DNA of 64,000 nucleotides, taken from NCBI RefSeq assembly GCF_029194005.1, contig NZ_JARFVA010000002.1, positions 1 to 64,000 on the forward strand, written 5' to 3'. Below the pieces are notes generated by a model, which was not told the DNA's origin, searched no databases, and saw only the letters and a program-made list of their open reading frames with translations. A program made the position numbers and the translations under genes. The number at the start of each line of letters is the position of its first letter. The stretch's first letter is position 1. Below, piece after piece: positions 35,519-45,142 of this stretch. Source of the stretch: Flagellimonas okinawensis. GTDB lineage: Bacteria; Bacteroidota; Bacteroidia; Flavobacteriales; Flavobacteriaceae.

Positions 35519-36619
35519 TTAATCCAAAAACACCAAACAAACAGGATTTGGATGCTTGGTCTCGTTCAAGAATGTCAAAGTTCCATTTTCCATATCCCTT
35601 TTAAAAACAGCAATATTGCTTGTTTTCTTATTCGCGACCAACAAAAATTCGCCTGATGGGTCCATGGAAAAGTTTCTGGGCCAATCCCCGTGAACCGATT
35701 CCCTGCCCACCAATTTCAATTGACCTGAAGTGGCATCCACAGCAAAAATCACTATGGTATTTTCACCTCGATTGGAACCGTACAAAAATTTGCTGTCTGG
35801 GGATAGATGAAGGTCGGCGCAAAAGCTTTCCCCTTCAAAATCAGCAGCCAAGGTCGGAACCACCTGAACTTCTTGATAGTTTCCATCAGCATCTTTTTCA
35901 AAGACCGAAATGGTGCTGTTCAATTCATTGATGACGTAGAGCAATTGACCGTTCTTACCAAAGGCAAAGTGACGAGGACCGGCACCATCTTCGAACGGCA
36001 AGGAATATTGTCCTGCAGGGACGAACGCTCCATCCTTTTGATCGTATCTTTTTACTGCATCCAATCCCAAATCGGTTACCATTAATCCATCCGTATTGAA
36101 CTGGGCCATATGGGCATGCGATGTTTTCACGGAGTCCAAGGGTTTATGATCGATGATTTGTGGGTTTTCAGCAAGAGAACCATCATCTTTCAAGGAAAAT
36201 ATAGAAACATTACCTCCGGTGTAGTTGGCAACGGCCAAATGCCCTTCTCCTGAAAGGGAAACGTGACACGGGTGCGCTCCTTGGGTTCCCATACTGTTCT
36301 GTAGCTCCAAAACCCCTTCTTTCAATTTAAAGGCGGTGACTCCTCCTCCCAAACTATCAAAATCATCTGTTTCCTGAACGGCATAAAGGTTTTTTTTATC
36401 CTCCGAAATGGCCAAATAAGATGGATTGGCCAACTTTGCCGCCAATTTTTGATTAGAGAGGGTACCGGTATTCGTATCAAAAGTGTAGGTATAGATACCT
36501 TCACTTTCACCATCGGTATAGGTTCCAACAAACAGGTTGTACATAGGCTTTTCTTCAGGTTTTTCAGAACAGGAAAACACCAAAACAGCTGTAATGCCCG
36601 CTAAAACAAATTTTTTCAT
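35519..36619 (-). CDS. Lactonase family (7-bladed propeller) lipoprotein
   Basis: A 366-residue lipoprotein of the 6-phosphogluconolactonase/lactonase family. The N-terminus (FVLAGITAVLVFSC, then SEKPEEKP) gives a lipidated cysteine near 17. Propeller blades show typical segments: YNLFVGTYTDGESEGIYTY, NPSYLAIS, AHPCHVSLS, GAGPRHFAFG, and WPRNFSMDPSGEFLLVAN. The active-site and metal ligands are not obvious from the sequence. Family members hydrolyse sugar lactones; location here is periplasmic. Its stop codon is 4 bases from the end of the convergent zinc-ribbon gene. Confidence 0.87.
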   Translation of the reverse strand: MKKFVLAGITAVLVFSCSEKPEEKPMYNLFVGTYTDGESEGIYTYTFDTNTGTLSNQKLAAKLANPSYLAISEDKKNLYAVQETDDFDSLGGGVTAFKLKEGVLELQNSMGTQGAHPCHVSLSGEGHLAVANYTGGNVSIFSLKDDGSLAENPQIIDHKPLDSVKTSHAHMAQFNTDGLMVTDLGLDAVKRYDQKDGAFVPAGQYSLPFEDGAGPRHFAFGKNGQLLYVINELNSTISVFEKDADGNYQEVQVVPTLAADFEGESFCADLHLSPDSKFLYGSNRGENTIVIFAVDATSGQLKLVGRESVHGDWPRNFSMDPSGEFLLVANKKTSNIAVFKRDMENGTLTFLNETKHPNPVCLVFLD

Positions 36620-36672
36620 GGATGTTTAGTTAAACCACCCAAATTAAACATTCTAAATCAAAGAAGCAGTAT

Positions 36673-38049
36673 TTAGGACAGTTCAGCCTTGATTTCTCGT
36701 TGAAGAAAAATTCCGGTAACAATGGTCGAAAGTACATCAGCAATACAAAAGGAGAGCCAGACCCCCATTTCCCCCATAAAATGGGGAAGTATTAAAATCA
36801 AAGGGATAAAAAAGAATCCTTGCCGGGTCAATGTCAGCAATAAAGCAGGAATTGCCTTTCCGATGGCCTGAAAATAGGCTGCACCTATCAACTGTATGGC
36901 AATTATCGGAGTTGCTGCAAACACCAATCGCATGGCCATTGGGGTATGTTGCAGGACAAAGTTGTTGGTCTCCAACTCCTCTGGGGAGAGACCTGGACGA
37001 TTGCTCAAGAACAAAGACGCGATTTCTGATGGAAAAACCATGAGCACCACAAAAACGAGCGTCGCAACTAAGGATGCATATTTAATGGCCGTGTAGATGG
37101 ATTGCTTTACCCTATCGAACTTTATAGCCCCATAATTGTATCCTGCTATCGGTAAAAATCCTTGCGTAACCCCGAACACAGGGAATAGGGCGAACATCAA
37201 CATTCTCCCAATAATGGCATACACCGCTACCATGGCCTCACCTCCCAAATTGAACAATATATTGTTCATCAATAAATACGTGATGCTTGTTACCGCCTGA
37301 CGCGCCAAGGTCACAAACCCCAATGAACCGATTTCACGAAGTATGGTACGGTCCAATCCGAAGTGGGAAACATCAATCTTTAATTCAGAGTTTTTCGACA
37401 GGAAGAAATACAATACATAAAAGAAGCACAACAAATATCCTACCGTGGTGGCCCATGCCGCCCCATGCATACCCCAATCGAACACATAAATGAAAATATA
37501 ATCCATGAGCAGGTTTCCAATCGATGGAATGATCATGGCTATCATGGCAAAGCGGGGTTTCCCTTCAGCACGAATTACCGTGTTACCCATCATACAGAGC
37601 GCCAAGAAGGGAACCCCGTACAAAATGATGGTATAATAAATTTTGGCCGGATCAAAAATGGTTCCTTTTCCCCCAAATGCCGGAATAAGTGTATCCACAT
37701 AATATAGGCCCAGGGCAACCATGGTTACGGTGACTAATAGGGTAAGAGTGATTTGGTTACCAAAGGTCTTACGGGCCTTTTCGCGATTATTGGCACCAAG
37801 GGCACGTGAAATAATACTGGAACCACCAATACCAATGGCCATTCCCAAGGCTGCAATGAAGAAAGAAACCGGCAATACCACATTAATGGCGGCTATTGCG
37901 ATGGAACCGATCCAGTTACCCACAAAGATGGAATCCACCAGAACGTTCAAGGACATCACCAAAATACCGATGGATGCGGGTACGGCCTGTTTGATCAGCA
38001 ATTTTCCAATGGGTTCCTGCCCAAGTTCATCAGAGGTGATTTTGGCCAT
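36673..38049 (-). CDS. MATE family efflux transporter
   Basis: A 458-residue inner-membrane protein with twelve hydrophobic helices in two related halves. Signature MATE features are the N-terminal PIGKLLIKQAVPASIGIL, the NVLVDSIFVGNWIG block of helix 1-2, and GVTQGFLPIAGYNYGA in the second half. It exports cationic drugs or metabolites using an ion gradient; the coupling ion and substrate are unknown. No regulator is adjacent. It is oriented like the lactonase downstream (53 bases). Confidence 0.93.
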   Translation of the reverse strand: MAKITSDELGQEPIGKLLIKQAVPASIGILVMSLNVLVDSIFVGNWIGSIAIAAINVVLPVSFFIAALGMAIGIGGSSIISRALGANNREKARKTFGNQITLTLLVTVTMVALGLYYVDTLIPAFGGKGTIFDPAKIYYTIILYGVPFLALCMMGNTVIRAEGKPRFAMIAMIIPSIGNLLMDYIFIYVFDWGMHGAAWATTVGYLLCFFYVLYFFLSKNSELKIDVSHFGLDRTILREIGSLGFVTLARQAVTSITYLLMNNILFNLGGEAMVAVYAIIGRMLMFALFPVFGVTQGFLPIAGYNYGAIKFDRVKQSIYTAIKYASLVATLVFVVLMVFPSEIASLFLSNRPGLSPEELETNNFVLQHTPMAMRLVFAATPIIAIQLIGAAYFQAIGKAIPALLLTLTRQGFFFIPLILILPHFMGEMGVWLSFCIADVLSTIVTGIFLQREIKAELS

Positions 38050-38104
38050 GCCAGCGGGTATTCTTTGGATTTAAATTAAAGTGAACGGTAATTCTGACTC
38101 AAAG

Positions 38105-38896
38105 CTACGACGCATTCACCAAATTACCTTTGTTCTCTTTTAGTTTTTCGGCGATATTGTCCCATAGCTCGATTCGATATTGCAGTGCCTGTTTGCTGTA
38201 CTCCAAAACATCGTTCCACTTTTGCTCATCAGCACCGCAAAGTGCCTTGATCATGCGCAAGGCCAATGGTCCGTGTTCGTCACCGTCCAATTCAATGTGC
38301 CTTCTTAGGTAGTATTCCAGTTTTTTGTATTTGCCCGGTCCTTCTTTTCCTGATTGTTCTATAATTCCCAAGAACATATCCGGAATCAAATCTTCGCGGC
38401 CAAAGGTAAATGCCGCAGCAATGATGTGTGGCTGTTGACTATTGATGACCTTGAAAGTAAATTGGAGGAAGTTCTTTTCAGCTTGATCGAGTTCAGCCAC
38501 CTCAATTTGACTTGAAATGGATTCTAGATCGGTAAAAGATGTGATAGTAGCTTGTACTTTTTGGGAATCTGCTCTTACTTCTCCCATCGCATCCAAATAC
38601 ATTTCAAAATGGCTTTTTGCCTCTCCATTTTCATTGAAATCGCTCTCTTCTTCCAACACGATCTCGTTGATAAAACGCGCCACCGACGTGTCTGCTGCAG
38701 GATGCCAAGGTAGCCCAACACAGGTTAAATGTTGCTGTAGGGCCTTCAAAAGCGACATAAAATCCCAAACGGCATACACATGGCTCTCCATAAAGGTTTT
38801 AATGTCATCAACCGACTCCAATTGGGCATACATCGGATGGTTCTTGAGTTGTTCGCGCATGGGTTGAAGCTCTTGCTCCAAGTTTTCAATTTTCAT
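38105..38896 (-). CDS. DUF3050 heme-oxygenase-fold protein
   Basis: A 263-residue, all-helical DUF3050 protein. The fold is that of heme oxygenase-like diiron oxidases and related proteins. Candidate metal ligands are present: H39 (ESHVYAVWDF), E82-E84 (VLEEESD), H96, E168 (FGRED), and H200, D204 and H208 (RRHIELDGDEHG). The final motif is the pattern of heme-oxygenase-like diiron oxidases. It lies 31 bases downstream of ferrochelatase on the same strand and is probably cotranscribed with it. Function is unproven; a heme-degrading or diiron oxidase role is inference. Confidence 0.83.
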   Translation of the reverse strand: MKIENLEQELQPMREQLKNHPMYAQLESVDDIKTFMESHVYAVWDFMSLLKALQQHLTCVGLPWHPAADTSVARFINEIVLEEESDFNENGEAKSHFEMYLDAMGEVRADSQKVQATITSFTDLESISSQIEVAELDQAEKNFLQFTFKVINSQQPHIIAAAFTFGREDLIPDMFLGIIEQSGKEGPGKYKKLEYYLRRHIELDGDEHGPLALRMIKALCGADEQKWNDVLEYSKQALQYRIELWDNIAEKLKENKGNLVNAS

Positions 38897-38927
38897 AGCA
38901 ATTTTTATTCTCTTCTTTTTACGGAAT

Positions 38928-39974
38928 TTATCGGATGTTGGTTTCAGGCAAAGCGTCTTTTTCTTCCCATTCCTTGATCCACTTGGCCATAAGTTCGGCC
39001 CAATCGTCCCGATCGTTCAAACAAGGGATATGGATGTAATCCCCTCCTCCGGCTTCTTGGAATTGCTCCTTGCCTTCCATGGCAATCTCTTCCAGGGTCT
39101 CCAAACAATCACTCACAAATGCTGGGGTAATCACGGCCAATTTTTTGATGCCTTCCTTTCCCATTCGTTCAAACTCCTTGTCGGTGAATGGTTGTAGCCA
39201 TGGGTCGCTGCCCAATCTGGATTGAAAAGAGGTACTTACCTTGTCTTCTGGCAACCCAAGCTCCTTTTTCACCAATTCGGTAGTATCATAACATTGGTGA
39301 CGATAACATGTTTGGTGCGCAACGGAATTGGTCTTGCAACATTCCCCGTTCAATTGACAATGGAACTTGGTCGGGTCCGATTTTCTGATATGCCTTTCCG
39401 GTATTCCGTGATAGGAAAATAGGATATGGTCGTAGTCAAAGCCCTTTAGGCCTTCGGCAATACTTTTTGATAATATTTTGATGTAATCCGGATTACTGTA
39501 AAACGCAGGCAATGTTGTCACATGCATTTCTGGAAAATCTTGCTGCTGCACCTTCAACGCCTTGACCACTACGGTCTCATAGGAAGACATGGCATAATGC
39601 GGATATAAGGGGACCAAGAACACCTCATCAACTCCTTTATGCTTCAGTTCTTGAAAACCTTCCTTTATGGACATGGAACCATATCTCATACCTAGAGCTA
39701 CGGGCAGGTCCGTGTGTTTTTGCACTTTTTCCGTAAAACGTTCGGATAACACGATCAATGGTGAGCCTTCCTCCCACCAAATTTTAGAATACGCCTCGGC
39801 CGATTTCTTGGGACGTGTATTTAAAATGATGCCACGTACAATGATGTTCCTTAAAACAGGGTTTACATCGATAACTCGTTCATCCATCAAAAATTCGTCC
39901 AAATAAGGCTTGACATCCTTTGCTGTAGGGCTGTCCGGTGAGCCCAAATTGACCAATAAAACTCCTTTTTTCAC
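38928..39974 (-). CDS. hemH: Ferrochelatase
   Basis: A 348-residue ferrochelatase that inserts ferrous iron into protoporphyrin IX, the last step of heme synthesis. The N-terminal GVLLVNLGSPDSPT and the active-site block FSYHGIPERHIRKSDPTK are characteristic, and LAVITPAFVSDCLETLEEIAMEG carries the conserved histidine/glutamate region. The cysteine-rich loop NGECCKTN ... CYRHQC is common in Bacteroidota copies. The start is GTG at 39974. It is transcribed away from the MscS gene and is followed by DUF3050. It supplies the final step for the heme operon 6 kb away. Confidence 0.95.
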   Translation of the reverse strand: MKKGVLLVNLGSPDSPTAKDVKPYLDEFLMDERVIDVNPVLRNIIVRGIILNTRPKKSAEAYSKIWWEEGSPLIVLSERFTEKVQKHTDLPVALGMRYGSMSIKEGFQELKHKGVDEVFLVPLYPHYAMSSYETVVVKALKVQQQDFPEMHVTTLPAFYSNPDYIKILSKSIAEGLKGFDYDHILFSYHGIPERHIRKSDPTKFHCQLNGECCKTNSVAHQTCYRHQCYDTTELVKKELGLPEDKVSTSFQSRLGSDPWLQPFTDKEFERMGKEGIKKLAVITPAFVSDCLETLEEIAMEGKEQFQEAGGGDYIHIPCLNDRDDWAELMAKWIKEWEEKDALPETNIR

Positions 39975-40121
39975 GGTTTTTCAGTTTAGGCCGCTAAAAT
40001 ACAACACGAAGTGGACTTCGCCTTTTCCTCATTAAAATACTTTCTTATGATGAAATAATCTTTCTCGATTTTGTTCAACCATTCTGTGCTCTTTGGGGTT
40101 TTCTATCTTATTTTTGTTGAT

Positions 40122-41195
40122 ATGGAGTCCTTTTACGACAATGTTTCCAAAGAATCCTTGATTTATTTGGGTATCGCCCTTCTTGTTCTGATCATCCTTT
40201 ATTGGGGAACTTCCCTTATTTTAAAGCGATTGGGAAAAAACCCAAAATACCTGCTACCGAAAAGTGCGTTCAAAAAATTGGCATTTCCATTGGTCTTGAT
40301 CTTTGTATCAGTGCTTTTGCGAATGAACGCCCTACGGGACCTCTTAAATCTTGAAGAAGCCGGATACTGGTTTAAAAAGGCAAGTACCATCCTTTTTATC
40401 TTTGCTATGGCCTGGGTAATGATTGCCCTGATCAAAATTGTGAAGAAGGTCGTCATAAAAAATTATGACATCGGTGTAGAGGATAATCTTAAAGCGAGAA
40501 AGGTCTATACCCAATTCACCATACTGGAACGTATCTTTATCTTTATCATCATTTTGCTCGGAGTAGGTTTCACGCTGATGAGCTTTGAGGAAATCCGGGA
40601 AGTGGGCATCAGTATATTTGCCTCGGCAGGTGTTGCGGGAATAATCATAGGGTTTTCTGCCCAACAATTTATTGGAACTATTTTAGCGGGCATTCAAATT
40701 GCCATTGCCCAGCCGATCAAACTGGATGATGTGGTAATCGTTGAAGGTGAATGGGGCCGCATCGAGGAGATTACCCTGACCTACGTTGTGGTAAGTATCT
40801 GGGACAAAAGACGCTTGATTGTTCCCACTCCCTATTTCATCAACCAACCTTTTCAGAATTGGACCAAGACCTCATCGGACTTGATGGGCACCATATTTTT
40901 GTATGTAGATTACAATGTGCCTTTTGATAAGATTCGGGAAGAACAAACACGTATATTGAACGACACCGATCTCTGGGACGGCAAGGTTGATGTGGTTCAA
41001 GTAACGGACACAAAACCCAATTATGTAGAAATAAGAAGCTTGGTCAGCGCCAAAGATTCCCCTACCGCTTGGGACCTAAGAGTGCTTGTACGCGAAAAAC
41101 TGATTGTATTTTTACAACAAAATTATCCCGAAAGTATCGCAAGAACTACAAGATTGACGGTTGAACACAAAGACAACCAACAAAACAACGCTTAA
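40122..41195 (+). CDS. MscS-type small-conductance mechanosensitive channel
   Basis: A 357-residue inner-membrane channel that opens under membrane tension to release solutes. Three to five N-terminal helices precede the pore helix TM3, whose glycine/alanine-rich face is seen in SIFASAGVAGIIIGFSAQ, followed by the cytoplasmic beta domain (QPIKLDDVVIVEGEWGRIEEITL) and a C-terminal alpha-beta domain. An upstream in-frame TTG at 40071 would add 17 residues of poor composition, so the ATG at 40122 is preferred. No partner gene is adjacent. Confidence 0.92.
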   Translation: MESFYDNVSKESLIYLGIALLVLIILYWGTSLILKRLGKNPKYLLPKSAFKKLAFPLVLIFVSVLLRMNALRDLLNLEEAGYWFKKASTILFIFAMAWVMIALIKIVKKVVIKNYDIGVEDNLKARKVYTQFTILERIFIFIIILLGVGFTLMSFEEIREVGISIFASAGVAGIIIGFSAQQFIGTILAGIQIAIAQPIKLDDVVIVEGEWGRIEEITLTYVVVSIWDKRRLIVPTPYFINQPFQNWTKTSSDLMGTIFLYVDYNVPFDKIREEQTRILNDTDLWDGKVDVVQVTDTKPNYVEIRSLVSAKDSPTAWDLRVLVREKLIVFLQQNYPESIARTTRLTVEHKDNQQNNA

Positions 41196-41280
41196 ATTCA
41201 ACATTGATTTTTGCAATTTGACAGATTATTCCCTGCTCTTTTAATTTGATGCATATCTTTAGTACAACTAAACGATGCAC

Positions 41281-42621
41281 ATGAAAAACCTTTTCCCAAT
41301 CTTGTTGGGTATCCTTTTGTTTGGTTTTGGATGCTCCTCTGAAGAGCCCCAACAACCCGACCCTAATCCTTCCGGGGAAGAAGAACCTACAAATGAAAAC
41401 CCACAGGAACAAGAGCCAGAAATGGTCACCTATTTTACCTTTGAACCTTTTCTGCCCACATCTGAAACAGATGATTGGATTATTATCCATGATAGTGATG
41501 GAAATTTGTTGGATTACATGCCATATGAGTACGATGACGTATTGGAGTTTCAAATACTTGAAGGAAATGACATGCCCAATGATTTGACCATTACCCTATT
41601 TAGATATGAGGGTATTCTTGAAGGTCATATTCAACATTTCATCAAATCATATCCCGAAATCCCAGCCGGATCAATTTGGAAACAAACATCCGACCCACAG
41701 AATATAAATGGCCATACCAGAGCAGATGCCACAGGTAGTTTCAACATTACGACCACTAATTTGGTCTCTCCAAAATATCAGACTATTTCGGATAAAAATG
41801 GACCGATTATGACACGCTCAGGTCCAGATATGGAAGGTTATATTACGGATGAAACTTTTAACAACGTTCCCATCTATACTGAAAACGAATTTTTCTATTC
41901 CATTTATGACTCCGAAGACGAATTAAAATATCATGTAATTGAAGAGGCTTATGATGGTGATGACATTGTAGTTGATTACTCAGAATTTAAACCCTATGAT
42001 AGTATTTTGGAAGTGGAAATTCCAGATCACCCTTCTTATTTTGTTTTATGCATAATTAGCGCATTCGAGAGTGATCAGCCTATAAATTTTACTGGCGGCA
42101 AATCTCTTTCCTTTATCATTTCAGAAATTGCCGCCCCCAACCCACTTAAAATAGGATTTCTTGATACATACAATAAATATCATTGTATATTCAACTTCAA
42201 TAACGAGGAATACGCTTACAACTATATAAAATATGGTGATAAACCCAATGCCATTACCATTCCCGACACCCCGACCATCACCGTTGAAGATTCATCTATT
42301 TCCAATTATCGATTTGAGACCAATTTGGATTATCGGATGAAAGATGTCTTTTGGGAAGTTTCTGAAGGTGAAAATTTTGTTGATTTAATAAAAACAACCT
42401 GGAATGTTTATTCCTCGCCAGAATTTGTTGGACCCATTGGTGAAATACCCGATGAAATCCAAGAAACTTATCCTGATTTAAGAATTAATGATTTGATGCT
42501 TAAATCTACAATGTTACATTTGGATTTTATTTCATATCCGGAGCTGATTCAAGAAGAGTTTGTCAATCCAGATTTAAAAACTTATTACAGATCTCGTGAA
42601 ACATTACAGTTTAAACACTAA
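41281..42621 (+). CDS. Lipoprotein of unknown function
   Basis: A 446-residue lipoprotein that I do not recognise. The signal peptide ends in a lipobox-like GFGC, then SSEEPQQP, and a proline/glutamate-rich linker (to ~45) leads to a soluble domain rich in aspartate, tyrosine and phenylalanine (for example EPFLPTSETDDWIIIHD). It has no catalytic motif I can identify. An ATG two codons upstream (41275) is an equally possible start. The stop codon overlaps the next gene by 26 bases, which suggests coupling with the DUF1460 enzyme. Confidence 0.75.
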   Translation: MKNLFPILLGILLFGFGCSSEEPQQPDPNPSGEEEPTNENPQEQEPEMVTYFTFEPFLPTSETDDWIIIHDSDGNLLDYMPYEYDDVLEFQILEGNDMPNDLTITLFRYEGILEGHIQHFIKSYPEIPAGSIWKQTSDPQNINGHTRADATGSFNITTTNLVSPKYQTISDKNGPIMTRSGPDMEGYITDETFNNVPIYTENEFFYSIYDSEDELKYHVIEEAYDGDDIVVDYSEFKPYDSILEVEIPDHPSYFVLCIISAFESDQPINFTGGKSLSFIISEIAAPNPLKIGFLDTYNKYHCIFNFNNEEYAYNYIKYGDKPNAITIPDTPTITVEDSSISNYRFETNLDYRMKDVFWEVSEGENFVDLIKTTWNVYSSPEFVGPIGEIPDEIQETYPDLRINDLMLKSTMLHLDFISYPELIQEEFVNPDLKTYYRSRETLQFKH

Positions 42622-43477
42622 ATATATAATAACATATTGTTTGCTATTGGTGCTAAGTATTCCAACAAACATTTATGCCCAACAAATCACGTGTTCTCCA
42701 GAAGACAAAACACTTTTTGAGGTTAAAATAGCCGATTTGGAACATACTAAAGGTACCAGCTTGGGCGATACAATCGCCTTGGTAGGGCAATCCTTCCTTG
42801 GGACTCCATATGTGGAAAAAACCCTAGAAGTAGGTGATACAGAAACCTTAGTGGTTAATTTCGGCGGATTGGATTGTACCACTTTTGTGGAAAACGTAAT
42901 GGCTTTTAGCCTGATGCTGCAAAACCAGCAAAAAGACTTTGAAGAATTCACCGAGAATCTTGAGACCGTTCGGTACAGAAATGGTGATTTAGACGGTTAT
43001 CCATCCCGCTTACATTACTTCACGGAATGGATTAGAAACAACGAAAAAAAGGGATTGGTAAAAGACATCACTGCCGAACTTGGCGGGGTGGAATTGGAAA
43101 AACCCATCAATTTTATGGGCACGCACCGCAACCTTTATCCTTTTTTGGCCAGCGATGAAAACTTTGAGGCCATGTTGACCGTGGAAAAACAAATTGCGAA
43201 AGAAAAATTATGCTATCTACCTAAAGATCAAATTGAAAGTAAGGAGCACCTGATTAAATCCGGTGATGTTCTTGCTTTGGCCACTTCCATAAAAGGCTTG
43301 GATGTCACCCATACGGGCATTGCCATTCATCAACCTGATGGCAGGTTACATTTGTTACATGCCTCCAGTAAAAATGGTGAGGTGGAAATATCGGAATTGC
43401 CCTTGGCGGATTACCTTAAAAACATCAAAAGCAATATTGGGATTATTGTCGCTAGACCAACCCTACTTTCGCTTTAA
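42596..43477 (+). CDS. DUF1460 family cysteine amidase, exported
   Basis: A 293-residue exported protein of the DUF1460 family, thought to be N-acetylmuramoyl-L-alanine amidases acting on cell-wall fragments. A signal peptide ending near IYAQ precedes the domain. The presumed nucleophile is C94 in GLDCTTFVEN, and the histidine is H238 in DVTHTGIAIH, an NlpC/P60-like dyad. The start is a GTG at 42596, 26 bases inside the preceding lipoprotein gene. Its 3' end overlaps the convergent ThuA gene by 15 bases. Confidence 0.85.
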   Translation: MKHYSLNTKYIITYCLLLVLSIPTNIYAQQITCSPEDKTLFEVKIADLEHTKGTSLGDTIALVGQSFLGTPYVEKTLEVGDTETLVVNFGGLDCTTFVENVMAFSLMLQNQQKDFEEFTENLETVRYRNGDLDGYPSRLHYFTEWIRNNEKKGLVKDITAELGGVELEKPINFMGTHRNLYPFLASDENFEAMLTVEKQIAKEKLCYLPKDQIESKEHLIKSGDVLALATSIKGLDVTHTGIAIHQPDGRLHLLHASSKNGEVEISELPLADYLKNIKSNIGIIVARPTLLSL

Positions 43478-44227
43478 ACACCACTCAACAGCACCTAAAA
43501 GATGTTGCCGGAACATAGGTTCATCGTATGCTTCCTTGGTGTGCCCACCACCAGTATAAAAGGCTCTTCCGCCATCATACTCATGATACCAGGCTATGGG
43601 GTGATTGGACCCGTTGGTTCCTCCTTCATAGCTGCTCTCATCCAAATTCAACAGAACGGTTACTTCGCGATTTAAGTTCTTATAGTTGTACCATTCATCT
43701 GATCTTACCCAAGAGTCGTTCAGGTGTTCCGTGGACGGATGCGATTTGTCTATTACAGCGATGGTTGCTTCACGCACGTTAGGGTCGTTTGGATGGGAGT
43801 CAAAATAACCTCCTACCAATTCCCCATACCAAGGCCAATCATATTCTGTATCACATGCAGAGTGGATTCCCAAAAAACTTCCTCCTTTCTTAATGTATCC
43901 TTCAAAAGCTTTTTGTTGTGCATTGTCCAACACATCCAAAGTCGTATTCAAAAACACAACCAATTTGTAGTTGTTCAGATTCTGTGGGGTAAAGTCCTCC
44001 CCCGATTCCGTTTGCAATGCAATAAAACCAGTTTGCCTACCCAATTCCCTTAAAGTTTGCACTCCCTTTTCTATGGATTTATGCCTCCAGCCCTTGGTTT
44101 TGGTGAATACCAGAACCAATTCCGGCATTTTTTGTGCTTCTGTCTCTGTTGTAGGCTCATCCTGTGCCGAAATTTGAATGACAAAACAGAGTGCAATTAG
44201 GGATAGTACAAAAGATTTCATAGTCAT
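43463..44227 (-). CDS. ThuA domain protein, exported
   Basis: A 254-residue exported ThuA (class I glutamine amidotransferase-like fold) protein. A signal peptide ends near ISAQD. The domain shows LVFTKTKGWRHKSIEKG, FLGIHSACDTEYDWPW and RAFYTGGGHTKEAY, typical of the family. ThuA proteins accompany trehalose and sugar utilisation and have been associated with 3-keto-sugar metabolism; activity here is unproven. It is encoded 4 bases after an AraC-family regulator on the same strand. Confidence 0.85.
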   Translation of the reverse strand: MTMKSFVLSLIALCFVIQISAQDEPTTETEAQKMPELVLVFTKTKGWRHKSIEKGVQTLRELGRQTGFIALQTESGEDFTPQNLNNYKLVVFLNTTLDVLDNAQQKAFEGYIKKGGSFLGIHSACDTEYDWPWYGELVGGYFDSHPNDPNVREATIAVIDKSHPSTEHLNDSWVRSDEWYNYKNLNREVTVLLNLDESSYEGGTNGSNHPIAWYHEYDGGRAFYTGGGHTKEAYDEPMFRQHLLGAVEWCLKRK

Positions 44228-44231
44228 GGTT

Positions 44232-45110
44232 TTAGACGTTTGAAGTTAAATATTTTTTAGGGGTGGTACCGAATTTCTTTTTAAACGAAGCTATAAAATG
44301 ACTGGCGGTACTGTAACCAACCTTTAACCCGACCTCATTGACATTGTGCTTTCCGGTTTCCAACATTTTGCGGGCATATTCCATTTTGTAATCGAACAAA
44401 AATCCGAATACGGAATCCCCATAGATCTGTTTAAATCCTTCCTTCAGTTTTTTAAGGCTTAATCCAACTTCCTGGGATAGCTCTGCCAAAGTAGGTGGCT
44501 CGGCCATCCGGGATATCATTATTTCTTTAGCCATACGAATCCGACGTACATTGTCCTCATCGGCCAAATAAGGGCATTGTTCCAGGTCGGCATCTTCCGT
44601 TTTATTGAAATAAAGGGAAATCAGTTCATAGACCTTCCCTTTTAGATATAGTTTTTTGATGGATGGATGCAAGTTGTAGTTCATCAACTGACTCAAAACA
44701 ACAGCGGTTGCCGGCGAAACCATTTCCTGGGAATAGTATTTCTTCTCCTTGTTCTCTTCACTTAAGAATGGAATATAGTCTGCTTCATCCGAAAACAGCG
44801 AATGGAACTTCCTGATGGTCATCACCACCGAAAGCAACCATGACCCTGGTGAAACTACCAAATCGAGCGGTAAATCCTTTTGGGTGTTATAAAGCAACAG
44901 GGAATTTTCCTCATTTACCTCCAAATAGTAGTTTCCCTCATTAAAATTGAACTTTGACTTGCCCTTTAAACAGAAATGAAACTGGATATAGGAACTGTCG
45001 ATATCCCTTTCGATAAGCGTTGGTTCTTTGGTGTCGTTTTGTATTTTAAGGATATAAATCCCGTCTTCGACCAAAATTTCGTCATAAGAACCTCTAGCGA
45101 TATTTTTCAT
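44232..45110 (-). CDS. AraC-family transcriptional regulator
   Basis: A 292-residue regulator. The C-terminal AraC double helix-turn-helix (~195-290; PPTLAELSQEVGLSLKKLKEGF and VGYSTASHFIASFKKKFGTTPKKY, each shown in part) is preceded by an N-terminal cupin-like effector domain (~10-150). The ATG at 45110 is used because an upstream in-frame TTG adds only four residues. It is divergent from hemA, with a dyad and both promoters between the two, and lies 4 bases upstream of ThuA. Control of hemA or ThuA is inference. Confidence 0.88.
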   Translation of the reverse strand: MKNIARGSYDEILVEDGIYILKIQNDTKEPTLIERDIDSSYIQFHFCLKGKSKFNFNEGNYYLEVNEENSLLLYNTQKDLPLDLVVSPGSWLLSVVMTIRKFHSLFSDEADYIPFLSEENKEKKYYSQEMVSPATAVVLSQLMNYNLHPSIKKLYLKGKVYELISLYFNKTEDADLEQCPYLADEDNVRRIRMAKEIMISRMAEPPTLAELSQEVGLSLKKLKEGFKQIYGDSVFGFLFDYKMEYARKMLETGKHNVNEVGLKVGYSTASHFIASFKKKFGTTPKKYLTSNV

Positions 45111-45142
45111 ATTGATTTTCAACCTGATTTTGCTTTTAAATT

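Noticed and set aside
40071-40121. TTG start of the MscS gene and TATTTTTG at 40109-40116 as its promoter
   Set aside because: The extension is not conserved-looking; the promoter would leave almost no leader, and no -33 element is at usable spacing.
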